DNA of 64,000 nt from PALSA-1004 sp041483135 (GCA_041483135.1 JBGPFE010000011.1:48703-112702); one strand, 5' to 3'; positions 33,283 through 42,076 are shown, numbered from the stretch's first letter. Numbers and translations: made by a program. Notes: generated from the sequence alone by a model not told the origin.

Positions 33283-34005
33283 ATGACCAGCGCATTCCAG
33301 CCCGACGTCGAATTATTGCGCGTGACCGGCTTGCATGCGTTTTACGGCGAGTCGCATATCCTGCACGGCGTCGACTTCGTCGTGAATCGCGGGGAAGTGG
33401 TGACGCTGCTCGGCCGCAACGGTGCCGGCCGTACCACGACCTTGCGCGCGATCCTCGGCCTCACCGGCAGACGCTCGGGCTCGATCATGGTCAATGGCCG
33501 CGAGACTATCGCCATGCCGACGCACCAGATTGCGCATCTGGGCATCGGCTATTGCCCCGAGGAGCGCGGCATTTTCGCGAGCCTGTCCGCCGAGGAGAAC
33601 CTGCTGCTGCCGCCTGCGGTCGCGAGCGGCGGCATGACGGCCGATGAAATCTACGCGATGTTTCCGAATTTGAAGGAGCGCCGCGCGAGTCCCGGCATGC
33701 GGCTTTCCGGCGGCGAGCAGCAGATGCTCGCGATTGCGCGCATCCTGCGCACCGGCGCCAAGCTGCTGCTGCTCGACGAGATCAGCGAAGGCCTCGCGCC
33801 GGTGATCGTGCAAACGCTCGGCCGCGTGATTCGCACGCTCAAGGAGCGCGGTTACACCGTCATCATCGTCGAGCAGAATTTCCGCTTCGCGGCGCCGCTC
33901 GCCGACCGTCACTACGTGATCGAGCACGGCCGTATCGTCGAAACGGTTACAATGGCCGAGCTCGCTTCGAAAATGGACAAGCTGCACGTTTTACTCGGGG
34001 TCTAG
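33283..34005 (+). CDS. livF: LIV-type ABC transporter ATP-binding protein LivF
   Basis: A 240-residue LivF-type ATPase with signature LSGGEQQMLAIARIL, Walker B LLLLDEISEGLAP and a typical FRFAAPLADRHYVIEHG C terminus. Walker A reads GRNGAGRTT: the invariant lysine is Arg50. The codon is CGT, three changes from AAA and two from AAG, so a sequencing error is unlikely. Arg at this site occurs in some betaproteobacterial LivF-like proteins, so the second ATP site may be of low activity while LivG hydrolyses ATP. It is followed by the binding-protein gene after 27 nt. Confidence 0.88.
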   Translation: MTSAFQPDVELLRVTGLHAFYGESHILHGVDFVVNRGEVVTLLGRNGAGRTTTLRAILGLTGRRSGSIMVNGRETIAMPTHQIAHLGIGYCPEERGIFASLSAEENLLLPPAVASGGMTADEIYAMFPNLKERRASPGMRLSGGEQQMLAIARILRTGAKLLLLDEISEGLAPVIVQTLGRVIRTLKERGYTVIIVEQNFRFAAPLADRHYVIEHGRIVETVTMAELASKMDKLHVLLGV

Positions 34006-34032
34006 TCAATGTCACATCAAGGAGGTACCACC

Positions 34033-35301
34033 ATGAAACGCAAATTGTTGTCGGTTCTTGTCGGGGCGGCGCTCGCTGTTGCGCCGGCTGTTGTATTCGC
34101 GCAGCAACCCAAGAAGGACGCACCCAAGGCGGAAGCGAAAGCCGCCGGGCCGGTCAAATTGTCGGACGGCGTGGTCAAGATCGGCGTCCTGACCGATCTA
34201 TCGGGGCTGTATTCGGATCTGTCCGGAGCGGGGGCCGTGCTCGCCGTGAAAATGGCGATCGAGGATTTCCAGGCGATGGAAAAAGGGAAGAGCTTTCCGA
34301 TCGAGCTGGTGTCGGCCGACCACCAGAACAAGGGCGATGTCGCGTCGAACAAGGCGCGCGAATGGTTCGAGCGCGACCAGGTCGACATGATCAATGACCT
34401 GGTCACGACTTCGACCGCGCTCGCAGTGATGCCGGTGGCGAAGGAAAAGAACCGCATCACCATCGTCAACGGCGCGGCCTCGACGCCGATCACCGGCAAG
34501 CAATGCACCGATACCAACGTGCATTACACCTACGATACCTATGCGCTCGCGCATGGCACCGGCCAGGCGGTGGTCAAGCAGGGCGGCACCACCTGGTTCT
34601 TCCTGACCGCCGACTACGCGTTCGGCCAGTCGCTCGAGCAGGAAACCACCAAGGTGGTCCTTGCCAGCGGCGGCAAGGTGCTGGGCTCGGTGCGCCATCC
34701 GTTTCCTGGCACTGACTTCTCGTCGTTTCTGCTCAAAGCGCAGGCGTCGGGCGCCAAGGTCATCGGGCTTGCCAATGCCGGCACCGACACGACCAACGCT
34801 ATCAAGCAGGCGGCCGAGTTCGGCATTACGCCGAAGCAGTCGCTGGCCGGCCTCCTGATGTTCATTACCGATGTACACAGCCTTGGTCTCAAGGTCACGC
34901 AAGGCATGTATCTGACCGAAGGTTTCTACTGGGACTTGAACGACGAGACCCGCGCCTGGTCGAAGCGCTTCTTCGAGAAGCACAAGCGCATGCCGACGAT
35001 GGTGCAGGCCGGGGATTATTCTTCGACCATGCATTATCTCAAGGCGGTGAAAGCAGCCGGCACCGACGAGGCGCAGGCGGTGATGAAGAAGATGAAGGAA
35101 ACGCCGATCAACGATTTCTTCGCCAAGAACGGCAGGATCCGCGCCGACGGCCGCATGGTGCACGATATGTATCTCCTGCAGGTTAAGAAGCCCGAGGAAT
35201 CGAAGACGCCGTGGGACTACTATCACGTGCGCCAGGTAATACCCGCTGCGGAGGCGTTCACGCCGCTCGCGCAAAGCGAGTGTCCGCTCGTGAAGAAGTG
35301 A
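34033..35301 (+). CDS. LIV-type ABC transporter substrate-binding protein
   Basis: A 422-residue periplasmic binding protein (Peripla_BP_6). The signal peptide MKRKLLSVLVGAALAVAPAV ends near FA-QQ. A Lys/Ala-rich segment precedes the two-lobed domain, which starts VKIGVLTDLSGLYSDLSG. It contains the NDLVTTSTALAVMPVA and YAFGQSLEQETTKVV blocks. A strong AGGAGGT site precedes the ATG by 6 nt. It is the most strongly initiated gene of the operon, consistent with excess binding protein. Relatives are annotated for branched-chain amino acids, aromatic or dicarboxylic acids; ligand unknown. Confidence 0.9.
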   Translation: MKRKLLSVLVGAALAVAPAVVFAQQPKKDAPKAEAKAAGPVKLSDGVVKIGVLTDLSGLYSDLSGAGAVLAVKMAIEDFQAMEKGKSFPIELVSADHQNKGDVASNKAREWFERDQVDMINDLVTTSTALAVMPVAKEKNRITIVNGAASTPITGKQCTDTNVHYTYDTYALAHGTGQAVVKQGGTTWFFLTADYAFGQSLEQETTKVVLASGGKVLGSVRHPFPGTDFSSFLLKAQASGAKVIGLANAGTDTTNAIKQAAEFGITPKQSLAGLLMFITDVHSLGLKVTQGMYLTEGFYWDLNDETRAWSKRFFEKHKRMPTMVQAGDYSSTMHYLKAVKAAGTDEAQAVMKKMKETPINDFFAKNGRIRADGRMVHDMYLLQVKKPEESKTPWDYYHVRQVIPAAEAFTPLAQSECPLVKK

Positions 35302-35320
35302 GTCGAAAGGCGCGAGGGGA

Positions 35321-35409
35321 GAGGAGAGAGCGGTGAGGCAAAACCCGCTCACTTCTCCTCCGACATATTCTTAATCGGCGTTTATCTGCGTTCATCGGCG
35401 GTTGCATCA
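35321..35409. repeat. Imperfect stem plus GTTCATC-word arm after the binding-protein gene
   Basis: GAGGAGAGAGCGG (35321-35333) faces CCGCTCACTTCTCCTC (35346-35361) as a bulged stem just after the binding-protein stop. It is followed by an arm of TTTATCTGCGTTCATCGGC words (35382-35400) and TTGCATCA (35402-35409), ending next to the livH start. Confidence 0.65.
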
Positions 35410-35410
35410 G

Positions 35411-36325
35411 ATGTTCGAGCTTTTAGGAATTACTCCGCAGGGGCTCTACAGCCAGCTGCTGGTAGGGCTCATCAACGGCTCGTTCTACGCCATGATGAGT
35501 CTCGGCCTGGCGGTGATTTTCGGCATGCTCAACATCATCAATTTCTCGCACGGCGCGCAGTACATGATGGGCGCGTTCATCGCGTGGCTGGGTCTCACCC
35601 AGCTCGGCGGGTGGATCGGCAATCCCGAGTTCCAGCTCAACTACTGGGTCGCGTTGCTGCTCGCACCGCTCGTGGTCGGGGCGTTCGGCGTGATCATCGA
35701 GCGCACCATGCTGTCGCGGCTCTACAAGCTCGACCACCTCTACGGATTGTTGCTTACGTTCGGTCTCGCGCTGATCATCGAAGGCTTGTTCCGCTACGCG
35801 TATGGGGTGTCCGGACAGCCTTATGAGATACCGGAGTCGCTCCAGGGCGCAATCAATCTCGGCTTCATGTTCCTGCCCAAGTATCGCGCGTGGGTGATCG
35901 CCGCCTCGCTGTCGGTGTGCTTCGCGACCTGGTTCGTGATCGAGCGCACCAAGCTCGGCTCCTATCTGCGCGCCGGCACCGAGAATCCGCGGCTGGTGCA
36001 GGCGTTCGGCGTCAACGTGCCGCTGATGATCACGCTTACTTACGGATTCGGCGTCGCGCTCGCGGCGTTCGCGGGCGTGCTCGCCGCGCCGATCTTTACC
36101 GTCAGCCCCAAGATGGGCTCCGATCTGATCATCGTCGTGTTCGCGGTGGTGGTGATCGGTGGCATGGGCTCGATCCTCGGCGCGATCCTGACCGGACTTG
36201 CGCTCGGCCTGATCGAAGGGCTGACCAAGGTGTTCTACTCGGAAGCGTCGGCGGTGGTGGTTTTCGTGATCATGGTGATCGTATTGCTCGTGCGGCCGGC
36301 CGGCCTGTTCGGACGCGAGCGGTAG
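35411..36325 (+). CDS. livH: LIV-type ABC transporter permease LivH
   Basis: A 304-residue inner-membrane permease with about eight hydrophobic segments. Typical LivH sequences are LLVGLINGSFYAMMSLGLAVIFGMLNIINFSHG near the N terminus (GMLNIINFSHGAQYMMGAF is the diagnostic stretch), ENPRLVQAFGVNV and the GGMGSILGAILTGLALGLIEG segment. ATG 35411 is preferred to a TTG nine nt earlier that falls in the repeat arm. It partners LivM to form the translocation pore. Confidence 0.9.
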   Translation: MFELLGITPQGLYSQLLVGLINGSFYAMMSLGLAVIFGMLNIINFSHGAQYMMGAFIAWLGLTQLGGWIGNPEFQLNYWVALLLAPLVVGAFGVIIERTMLSRLYKLDHLYGLLLTFGLALIIEGLFRYAYGVSGQPYEIPESLQGAINLGFMFLPKYRAWVIAASLSVCFATWFVIERTKLGSYLRAGTENPRLVQAFGVNVPLMITLTYGFGVALAAFAGVLAAPIFTVSPKMGSDLIIVVFAVVVIGGMGSILGAILTGLALGLIEGLTKVFYSEASAVVVFVIMVIVLLVRPAGLFGRER

Positions 36326-36427
36326 CGCCATGAGCTACGGAGCAGGGACCCTCCGGGATGCGATGAAAGCGAATGGGGCAGCACGCCGCCGGCGCGGTGC
36401 AACAGTTCGCTCAGTATCGGAGGCGGC

Positions 36428-37366
36428 GTGAGCAAAATCACGGCGGGTTTCATCGTGCTCGTCGTCGCCGGCGCGGTCGCGCCGCTCGCCGGCGTGTATC
36501 CGACTTTCCTGATGAACTGCTGGTGCTTCGCGTTGTTCGCGTGCGCGTTCAACCTGCTGCTCGGTTATACCGGCCTTTTGTCGTTCGGCCACGCCGCGTT
36601 TCTCGGCGCCGCCGGCTACATCACCGGCCATGCGATCAAGGTATGGGGCTGGCCGCCCGAGGCCGGCATCCTCGCTGGCACCGTATTTGCCGCGGCGTTG
36701 GGTTGGGCGTTCGGCAGCCTGGCGATCCGGCGCGCCGGAATCTATTTCGCGATGATCACGCTGGCGCTCGCGCAGATGATGTACTTCGTCTGGTTGCAAA
36801 TGAAATTCACGGGCGGCGAGGACGGGTTGCAAGGCGTGCCGCGCGGCGAGCTGCTTGGCGTGATCGACCTCTCGGACAGCATGAACCTGTATTACGCGGT
36901 GTTCGCGATCTTCCTGTTCGGCTTCTTCCTCATCTACCGCACCATCCATTCCCCGTTCGGCCAGGTGCTCAAATCGATCCGCGAGAACGAGCCGCGCGCG
37001 ATCTCGCTCGGCTACGATGTCGCCAAGTACAAGCTCGTCGCGTTCGTGCTGTCGGCCGCGTTGTCGGGGATGGCCGGCGCGACCAAGACCGTAGTGTTCC
37101 AGCTCGCCTCGCTGACCGACGCGCACTGGACCATGTCGGGTGAAGTGGTACTGATGACACTGCTCGGGGGCCTGGGCACGGTGTTCGGCCCGGTGGTCGG
37201 CGCATTTGTAATCGTGGGACTGCAAAACCAGCTCGCCGACAAGGTCGGCTCCTGGGTGCAGGTGATCATGGGCGTCATATTCGTGATCTGCGTGCTTGCG
37301 TTTCGCCGCGGCATCGTCGGCGAGATCATGGCGCTGTTCAAGCGCCCCGGGCCGACCAAGGCCTGA
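36428..37366 (+). CDS. livM: LIV-type ABC transporter permease LivM
   Basis: A 312-residue permease partner of LivH. Diagnostic are NLLLGYTGLLSFGHAAFLGA (near 40-60), IRENEPRAISLGYDV, the EAA-like cytoplasmic loop, and LLGGLGTVFGPVVGAF in the last third. It starts with GTG after GGAGGCG. The 102-nt gap after livH includes an in-frame 33-codon micro-ORF (36330-36431) overlapping this start, which I regard as probably non-coding. Genes etfBA follow. Confidence 0.9.
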   Translation: MSKITAGFIVLVVAGAVAPLAGVYPTFLMNCWCFALFACAFNLLLGYTGLLSFGHAAFLGAAGYITGHAIKVWGWPPEAGILAGTVFAAALGWAFGSLAIRRAGIYFAMITLALAQMMYFVWLQMKFTGGEDGLQGVPRGELLGVIDLSDSMNLYYAVFAIFLFGFFLIYRTIHSPFGQVLKSIRENEPRAISLGYDVAKYKLVAFVLSAALSGMAGATKTVVFQLASLTDAHWTMSGEVVLMTLLGGLGTVFGPVVGAFVIVGLQNQLADKVGSWVQVIMGVIFVICVLAFRRGIVGEIMALFKRPGPTKA

Positions 37367-37433
37367 AGGCGCATGCGCTGCCGTGGCGCATGGTTGTGGC
37401 CGGCTAACGCATTCCGCGGTGCGCGCTAATCCG

Positions 37434-37443
37434 GTAAAATCCG
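37434..37443 (+). promoter_or_regulatory. Putative -10 region of etfBA (GTAAAATCCG)
   Basis: TAAAAT at 37435-37440, 49 nt upstream of etfB, in the 122-nt gap after livM. The decamer is identical to the one upstream of tsaB. No clear -35 box. Confidence 0.35.
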
Positions 37444-37488
37444 CTTCTTTCTGCGGCTTCCGCGGCAAATTCCATTCGAGGGGTGGTG

Positions 37489-38238
37489 ATGAAGGTTCTG
37501 GTGGCAATCAAGCGCGTGGTCGATCCCAATATCAAGGTGCGCGTCAAGGCCGACGGCACGGGTGTCGAAACCGCCAACGTCAAAATGGCGATGAATCCGT
37601 TCTGTGAAATCGCGGTCGAGCAGGCGATCCGCATGAAGGAAGCCGGCACGGTGACTGAAATCGTCGTGGCGTCGATCGGCATCCCGCAATGCCAGGAAAC
37701 GCTGCGCACCGCGCTCGCGATGGGCGCCGACCGCGCGATCCTGGTCGAGACCGCCGTCGACGTGCAGCCGCTGGCAGTGGCCAAGGTGCTGAAAGCGCTC
37801 GTTGCGAAGGAGCAGCCCGGGCTCGTGATCATGGGCAAGCAGGCGATCGACGACGACTGCAACCAGTCGGGGCAGATGCTTGCCGCGCTGCTTGGGTGGC
37901 CGCAGGCGGCCTTCATTTCAAAGATCGCGCCTGCGGGCGACCATGCCGAAGTCACGCGCGAGATCGACGGCGGGCTGGAGAGCCTGACGATCAAGTTGCC
38001 GGCGGTGGTGACCGTCGATCTGCGGCTCAATGAGCCGCGTTACGTGACGCTGCCCAACATCATGAAGGCGAAGAAAAAGCCACTCGAGGTCATCAAGCCG
38101 GATGCGCTCGGCGTCGATGTCGCGCCGCGGCTGGCGACACTCAAAGTTGAGGAGCCGCCCAAGCGCGGCGCCGGCGTCAAGGTCGCGGATGTCGCGGAAC
38201 TGGTCGATAAACTGAAAAATGAAGCGAAGGTGATCTGA
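37489..38238 (+). CDS. etfB: Electron transfer flavoprotein beta subunit
   Basis: A 249-residue EtfB (KVLVAIKRVVDPNIKVRVKADG at the N terminus; AMGADRAILVET; KQAIDDDCNQSGQMLAALLGWPQA, the AMP-binding/partner-recognition region). Together with EtfA it carries electrons from acyl-CoA dehydrogenases to ETF-quinone oxidoreductase (encoded at 54738-56387). GAGGGG precedes the ATG; two GTG codons just upstream are less likely starts. The stop overlaps etfA by 1 nt. Confidence 0.93.
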   Translation: MKVLVAIKRVVDPNIKVRVKADGTGVETANVKMAMNPFCEIAVEQAIRMKEAGTVTEIVVASIGIPQCQETLRTALAMGADRAILVETAVDVQPLAVAKVLKALVAKEQPGLVIMGKQAIDDDCNQSGQMLAALLGWPQAAFISKIAPAGDHAEVTREIDGGLESLTIKLPAVVTVDLRLNEPRYVTLPNIMKAKKKPLEVIKPDALGVDVAPRLATLKVEEPPKRGAGVKVADVAELVDKLKNEAKVI

Positions 38239-39167
38239 TGGCGATCCTGGTCATAGCGGAGCACGACAACAAGCAGCTCAAGACGGGTGTCGCCAACACC
38301 ATCGCCGCTGCGACCAAACTCGGCGGCGACGTCAGCGTGCTGGTCGCGGGTCATCAGTGCGGCGATGCCGCTGCTGCAGCGACAAAAATCGCCGGTGTTG
38401 CCAGGGTGCTGGTCTCCGATGCTGCACATTACGCGGTGCCGCTTGCCGAAAACATGGCGGCGCTGGTGTTGTCGATAGCCGGCAAATACACCCACATCCT
38501 CGCGCCGGCCACCGGCTTCGGCAAGAACTTCATGCCGCGCGTGGCGGCCACGCTCGACGTGGCGCAGATATCCGATATCAGCGGCATCGAGTCGCCCGAT
38601 ACCTTTGTGCGCCCGATTTACGCCGGTAATGTGCTCGCGACCGTGCAATCCAGGGACCGCATCAAGGTCATCACCGTGCGCATAACCGGCTTCGATCCGG
38701 CGGGCGCCGCGGCTGCCGCAGCGCCGGTCGAGAGCGTGACGCCGGTCGCCGACAGCGGCCTGTCGCAGTTCAAGGGCAACGAACTCACCAAGTCGAGCCG
38801 GCCGGAGCTCACCGCCGCGCGCGTCATCGTGTCCGGCGGGCGCGGCATGGGCAACGCGGAGAATTTCAAGATGCTCGAGGCGCTGGCCGACAAGCTGGGG
38901 GCGGCGGTGGGCGCTTCGCGCGCCGCGGTGGATTCCGGCTTCGTGCCCAACGATTATCAGGTCGGGCAGACCGGCAAGATCGTCGCGCCGGAGCTGTATT
39001 TCGCGATCGGGATTTCGGGCGCGATCCAGCATCTGGCCGGCATGAAGGACAGCAAGGTGATCGTCGCCATCAACAAGGACGCGGAAGCGCCGATTTTCCA
39101 GGTCGCGAATTACTGGCTGGTCGAGGATCTGTTCAAGGCAGTGCCCGAGCTTACAGCGAAGCTGTGA
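38238..39167 (+). CDS. etfA: Electron transfer flavoprotein alpha subunit
   Basis: A 309-residue EtfA. The C-terminal FAD domain has VIVSGGRGMGNAENFKMLEALAD, AVGASRAAVDSGFVPNDYQVGQTGK and the ISGAIQHLAGMKDSKVIVAINKD segment, all diagnostic. The N-terminal domain is complete. It overlaps etfB by one base. The stop codon region runs directly into a GTGAA-word repeat arm. Confidence 0.94.
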   Translation: MAILVIAEHDNKQLKTGVANTIAAATKLGGDVSVLVAGHQCGDAAAAATKIAGVARVLVSDAAHYAVPLAENMAALVLSIAGKYTHILAPATGFGKNFMPRVAATLDVAQISDISGIESPDTFVRPIYAGNVLATVQSRDRIKVITVRITGFDPAGAAAAAAPVESVTPVADSGLSQFKGNELTKSSRPELTAARVIVSGGRGMGNAENFKMLEALADKLGAAVGASRAAVDSGFVPNDYQVGQTGKIVAPELYFAIGISGAIQHLAGMKDSKVIVAINKDAEAPIFQVANYWLVEDLFKAVPELTAKL

Positions 39168-39288
39168 GCGAAGTGAAGGTGTGAATGTGTGAATGAGTGA
39201 ACCCCCTCACCCCGGCCCTCTCCCCCGGTGACGGAGGAGAGGGAGATTAAACCACTTCTTCACGCCTTCACTCATTCACCCCTTCACC
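39164..39288. repeat. Composite nested repeat 1: GTGAA 8-mer arms around a CCCTCTCCC element
   Basis: The left arm has period-8 GTGAAGGT/GTGAATGT words (39173-39201). The centre is CCCTCACC...CCCTCTCCCCC...GGAGAGGG (39202-39243). The right arm is of TTCACTC/CTTCACC words (39253-39288). The left end overlaps the etfA stop; the right end is 20 nt before the next start. Confidence 0.8.
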
Positions 39289-39307
39289 GTTCTACGAAGG
39301 AGAACCA

Positions 39308-41104
39308 ATGTCCACCTACGCCGCGCCGCTGAAAGACATGCAGTTCGTGATCAAGGAATTGGTCGGGCTCGAGGACATCACCGCGATGCCCGCTTGCGCG
39401 GAGGTGACGGGCGACGTGGTCGACGCAGTGCTCGAAGAGGCGGGCAAATTCGCCGCCGAAGTGCTCGATCCGCTCAACCGCAACGGCGACAAGCAGGGCT
39501 CGCAGCTTCTCGACGGTAAAATCACCGCGCCACAGGGATTCAAGGAAGCCTATCGGCAGTTCATCGCCGGCGGCTGGAACGGATTGTCGGGGCAGACCGA
39601 GTTCGGCGGCCAGGGGCTGCCGCACGTCGTCGCCATGCCCGTGCAGGAGATGTGGAACAGCGCCAACATGGCGTTCTGCCTGTGCCCGATGCTGACTTCC
39701 GGCGTGCTCGAAGCATTGAAGCTGCGCGGCTCGCCCGCGCAACAGCAGATGTATGTGCCCAAGCTCACCAGCGGCGAATGGTGCGGAACCATGAACCTGA
39801 CCGAGCCGCAGGCGGGCTCGGACCTTTCCGCCGTGCGCACGCGCGCAGTGCCCGAAGGCGACCACTACCGCATCCACGGCACCAAGATTTTCATCACCTG
39901 GGGCGAGCACGACCTGGCGGAGAACATCATCCACCTCGTGCTCGCGCGCACGCCCGACGCGCCGGAAGGCGTGAAGGGCATTTCACTTTTCATCGTGCCG
40001 AAGTTCCTGGTCAATGCCGACGGCACGCTCGGCAGCCACAACGACGTCAAATGCGTGTCGATCGAGCACAAGCTCGGCATCAACGCGAGCCCGACCTGCG
40101 TGCTCGCTTACGGCGATGAGAAAGGCGCGCTCGGCCATCTGGTGGGCGAGGAGAATCGCGGCCTCGAATACATGTTCATCATGATGAACCACGCACGGCT
40201 CGGCGTCGGGCTCGAAGGCGTCGCGCTCGCCGAACGCGCCTATCAGCACGCGCGGGAGTACGCGAAGACCCGCGTGCAGGGACGGGCGATCGGCCAGAAG
40301 AGCGGCGACCGCGTCACCATCATCCATCATCCCGACGTCAAGCGCATGCTGCTCTCGATGAAGGCGCAGATCGAGGCGATGCGCGCGCTTGCCTACACCG
40401 CTTCGGCAGCGCTCGACAAATCGCGCCATCATCCCGACGACAAGGAGCGCCGCCGCAACCAGGCGCTGGTCGATTTCCTGATCCCCATCGTCAAAGGGTG
40501 GTGCACGGAGAGCAGCATCGAAATCGCTTCGACCGGAGTCCAGATCCACGGCGGCATGGGCTTCGTCGAGGAGACCGGCGCCGCGCAATTCCTGCGCGAT
40601 GCGCGCATCACCACGATTTACGAAGGCACGACCGGAATCCAGGCCGCCGATCTGGTCGGGCGCAAGGTCGGATTCGAGAAAGGCGCAACGGCGTTCGCGG
40701 TGATCGGAGAAATGCGCAAGCTCGACGCCGGGCTTGCGCGGAGCCAAAACGCCGATGTGGCCGCGCAACGCGACAATCTCAAGCGCGCGGTCGACGGACT
40801 CGAGAGCGCGACGCGATGGGTGGTCGATACCTTTCCGAAAAATCCGAACGCAGTCGCCGCCGTGTCGGTGCCGTATCTCAAGCTGTGGGGAATCGGCGGC
40901 GGCGGCTGGCAGATGGCACGCGCGGCGCTGATCGCGGATACCAAGCTTGGCGCCGGCACCGGCGGCGACGCCGATTTCTACCGCGCCAAGATCGCGACTG
41001 CGCGCTTTTACGCCGAACACATCCTCCCGCAGGCGACGGCGTTGTCCGCCGAAGTCGTCAACGGCGCATCAAGCGTGCTCGCATTGAGCGAAGCGCAGTT
41101 CTAG
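39308..41104 (+). CDS. Acyl-CoA dehydrogenase (DmdC/AcdA-like, C-terminal extended)
   Basis: A 598-residue FAD acyl-CoA dehydrogenase of the extended family related to 3-methylmercaptopropionyl-CoA dehydrogenase (DmdC). Signatures are the GEWCGTMNLTEPQAGSDLS flavin-contact block, KIFITWGEHDLAENI, the RLGVGLEG helix, and GVQIHGGMGFVEETGAAQFLRDARI with the IYEGTTGIQAADLVGRK C-terminal motif; the Glu of YEGTTG is the usual base position. The C-terminal domain of about 130 residues is normal for this subfamily. Substrate may be a fatty acyl-CoA; DmdC proper would need DMSP genes, which are absent. Confidence 0.88.
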   Translation: MSTYAAPLKDMQFVIKELVGLEDITAMPACAEVTGDVVDAVLEEAGKFAAEVLDPLNRNGDKQGSQLLDGKITAPQGFKEAYRQFIAGGWNGLSGQTEFGGQGLPHVVAMPVQEMWNSANMAFCLCPMLTSGVLEALKLRGSPAQQQMYVPKLTSGEWCGTMNLTEPQAGSDLSAVRTRAVPEGDHYRIHGTKIFITWGEHDLAENIIHLVLARTPDAPEGVKGISLFIVPKFLVNADGTLGSHNDVKCVSIEHKLGINASPTCVLAYGDEKGALGHLVGEENRGLEYMFIMMNHARLGVGLEGVALAERAYQHAREYAKTRVQGRAIGQKSGDRVTIIHHPDVKRMLLSMKAQIEAMRALAYTASAALDKSRHHPDDKERRRNQALVDFLIPIVKGWCTESSIEIASTGVQIHGGMGFVEETGAAQFLRDARITTIYEGTTGIQAADLVGRKVGFEKGATAFAVIGEMRKLDAGLARSQNADVAAQRDNLKRAVDGLESATRWVVDTFPKNPNAVAAVSVPYLKLWGIGGGGWQMARAALIADTKLGAGTGGDADFYRAKIATARFYAEHILPQATALSAEVVNGASSVLALSEAQF

Positions 41105-41158
41105 GGGACAGAACAAATTGGTAACAGAATCAAAAACCGGCCCTTCTGGCTTACGGCA

Positions 41159-42076
41159 ATGACTACACCCGACCCGCTGAAAAATCCACCCGGGAACCCG
41201 GAGGCGGGCTTTTCAGCCTGCTCGAAGAATGTGTTTTCCCAGCATGGCGAAGACGGGATCGTAGAAAAGATACTGGAGCTGATACCGGGAAATCACTGGT
41301 GCGCGGAATTCGGAGCGTGGGACGGCGTTCATTTTTCCAATACGCGTAATCTGATAAAGAACAAAGGATTTAAATCCGTCCTCATAGAACCGGATCGTAA
41401 AAAATTCAAGGACCTGCAGAAAAATCTCGAAGGTCATGAGGCAGTACTGATCAACAAGTTCGTCATGTTCGAGGGCGCAGATACGCTCGACGACATTTTG
41501 AGTTCGACCGCAATACCGGCCGATTTCGATTTTCTGTCGATCGATGTCGACGGCAATGATTACTATATCTTTGCATCCTTGACCAGGCACAGGCCCAGGA
41601 TCATATGCGTCGAGTACAATCCCACGATTCCCAACGAAATCGAATATGTCCAGCCCAGGGACTTCAACGTCAAGCGCGGCGCCAGCGCATTGGCGTTGGT
41701 CAATCTGGCCAGGTCAAAAGGATACGAGCTTGTTGCGGCCACCTACACCAACCTCATCTTTGTCGATAAAATTCTTTTCCCGCGTCTTGGAATTGCCAAT
41801 AACCAATTGACAAGCCTCCGGGACGACCGGGATGCCAAGGTTTTCGCGTTCGTTTGCTATGACGGGACAATTCATCTATCACGGCCGCTGACATTGCTCT
41901 GGCACGACTTGACCGTAGATCAATCAGAACTTCAGGCGCTGCCGGCTTATCTGCGCAGATTTTCCCCGGATTACAGTTTTGTCCAGAAAATTCTCTTCAA
42001 GCTGTTTCTGTTGTTCAACTACCCCGCGCGGGTTTCGACCGCCATCAAGCAGCAAGCCAGAAAATTGATCGGCTGA
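41159..42076 (+). CDS. FkbM-like SAM-dependent methyltransferase family protein
   Basis: A 305-residue protein with the N-terminal block FSQHGEDGIVEKILELI and a Rossmann-like region (WCAEFGAWDGVHFSNTRNL, then SVLIEPDRKKF and DFDFLSIDVDGNDYYIF) typical of an FkbM-related methyltransferase family often found in polysaccharide loci. No signal peptide is seen; the last 30 residues include a hydrophobic stretch (ILFKLFLLFNY). Codon use is visibly more A/T-rich than in any neighbour, and it interrupts the beta-oxidation genes, so it looks acquired. The acceptor is unknown; SAM binding is inferred from the fold. Confidence 0.7.
   Translation: MTTPDPLKNPPGNPEAGFSACSKNVFSQHGEDGIVEKILELIPGNHWCAEFGAWDGVHFSNTRNLIKNKGFKSVLIEPDRKKFKDLQKNLEGHEAVLINKFVMFEGADTLDDILSSTAIPADFDFLSIDVDGNDYYIFASLTRHRPRIICVEYNPTIPNEIEYVQPRDFNVKRGASALALVNLARSKGYELVAATYTNLIFVDKILFPRLGIANNQLTSLRDDRDAKVFAFVCYDGTIHLSRPLTLLWHDLTVDQSELQALPAYLRRFSPDYSFVQKILFKLFLLFNYPARVSTAIKQQARKLIG

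Noticed and set aside
36330..36431. 33-codon micro-ORF between livH and livM overlapping the livM start
   Set aside because: It has a proper ATG, and a leader role cannot be excluded, but there is no ribosome site and the peptide is Arg/Ala-rich with no conservation evidence.
39308..41104. Assignment of the acyl-CoA dehydrogenase as true DmdC of DMSP degradation
   Set aside because: No dmdA, dmdB or dmdD genes are present. The extended family includes general acyl-CoA dehydrogenases, and the context is fatty-acid oxidation.
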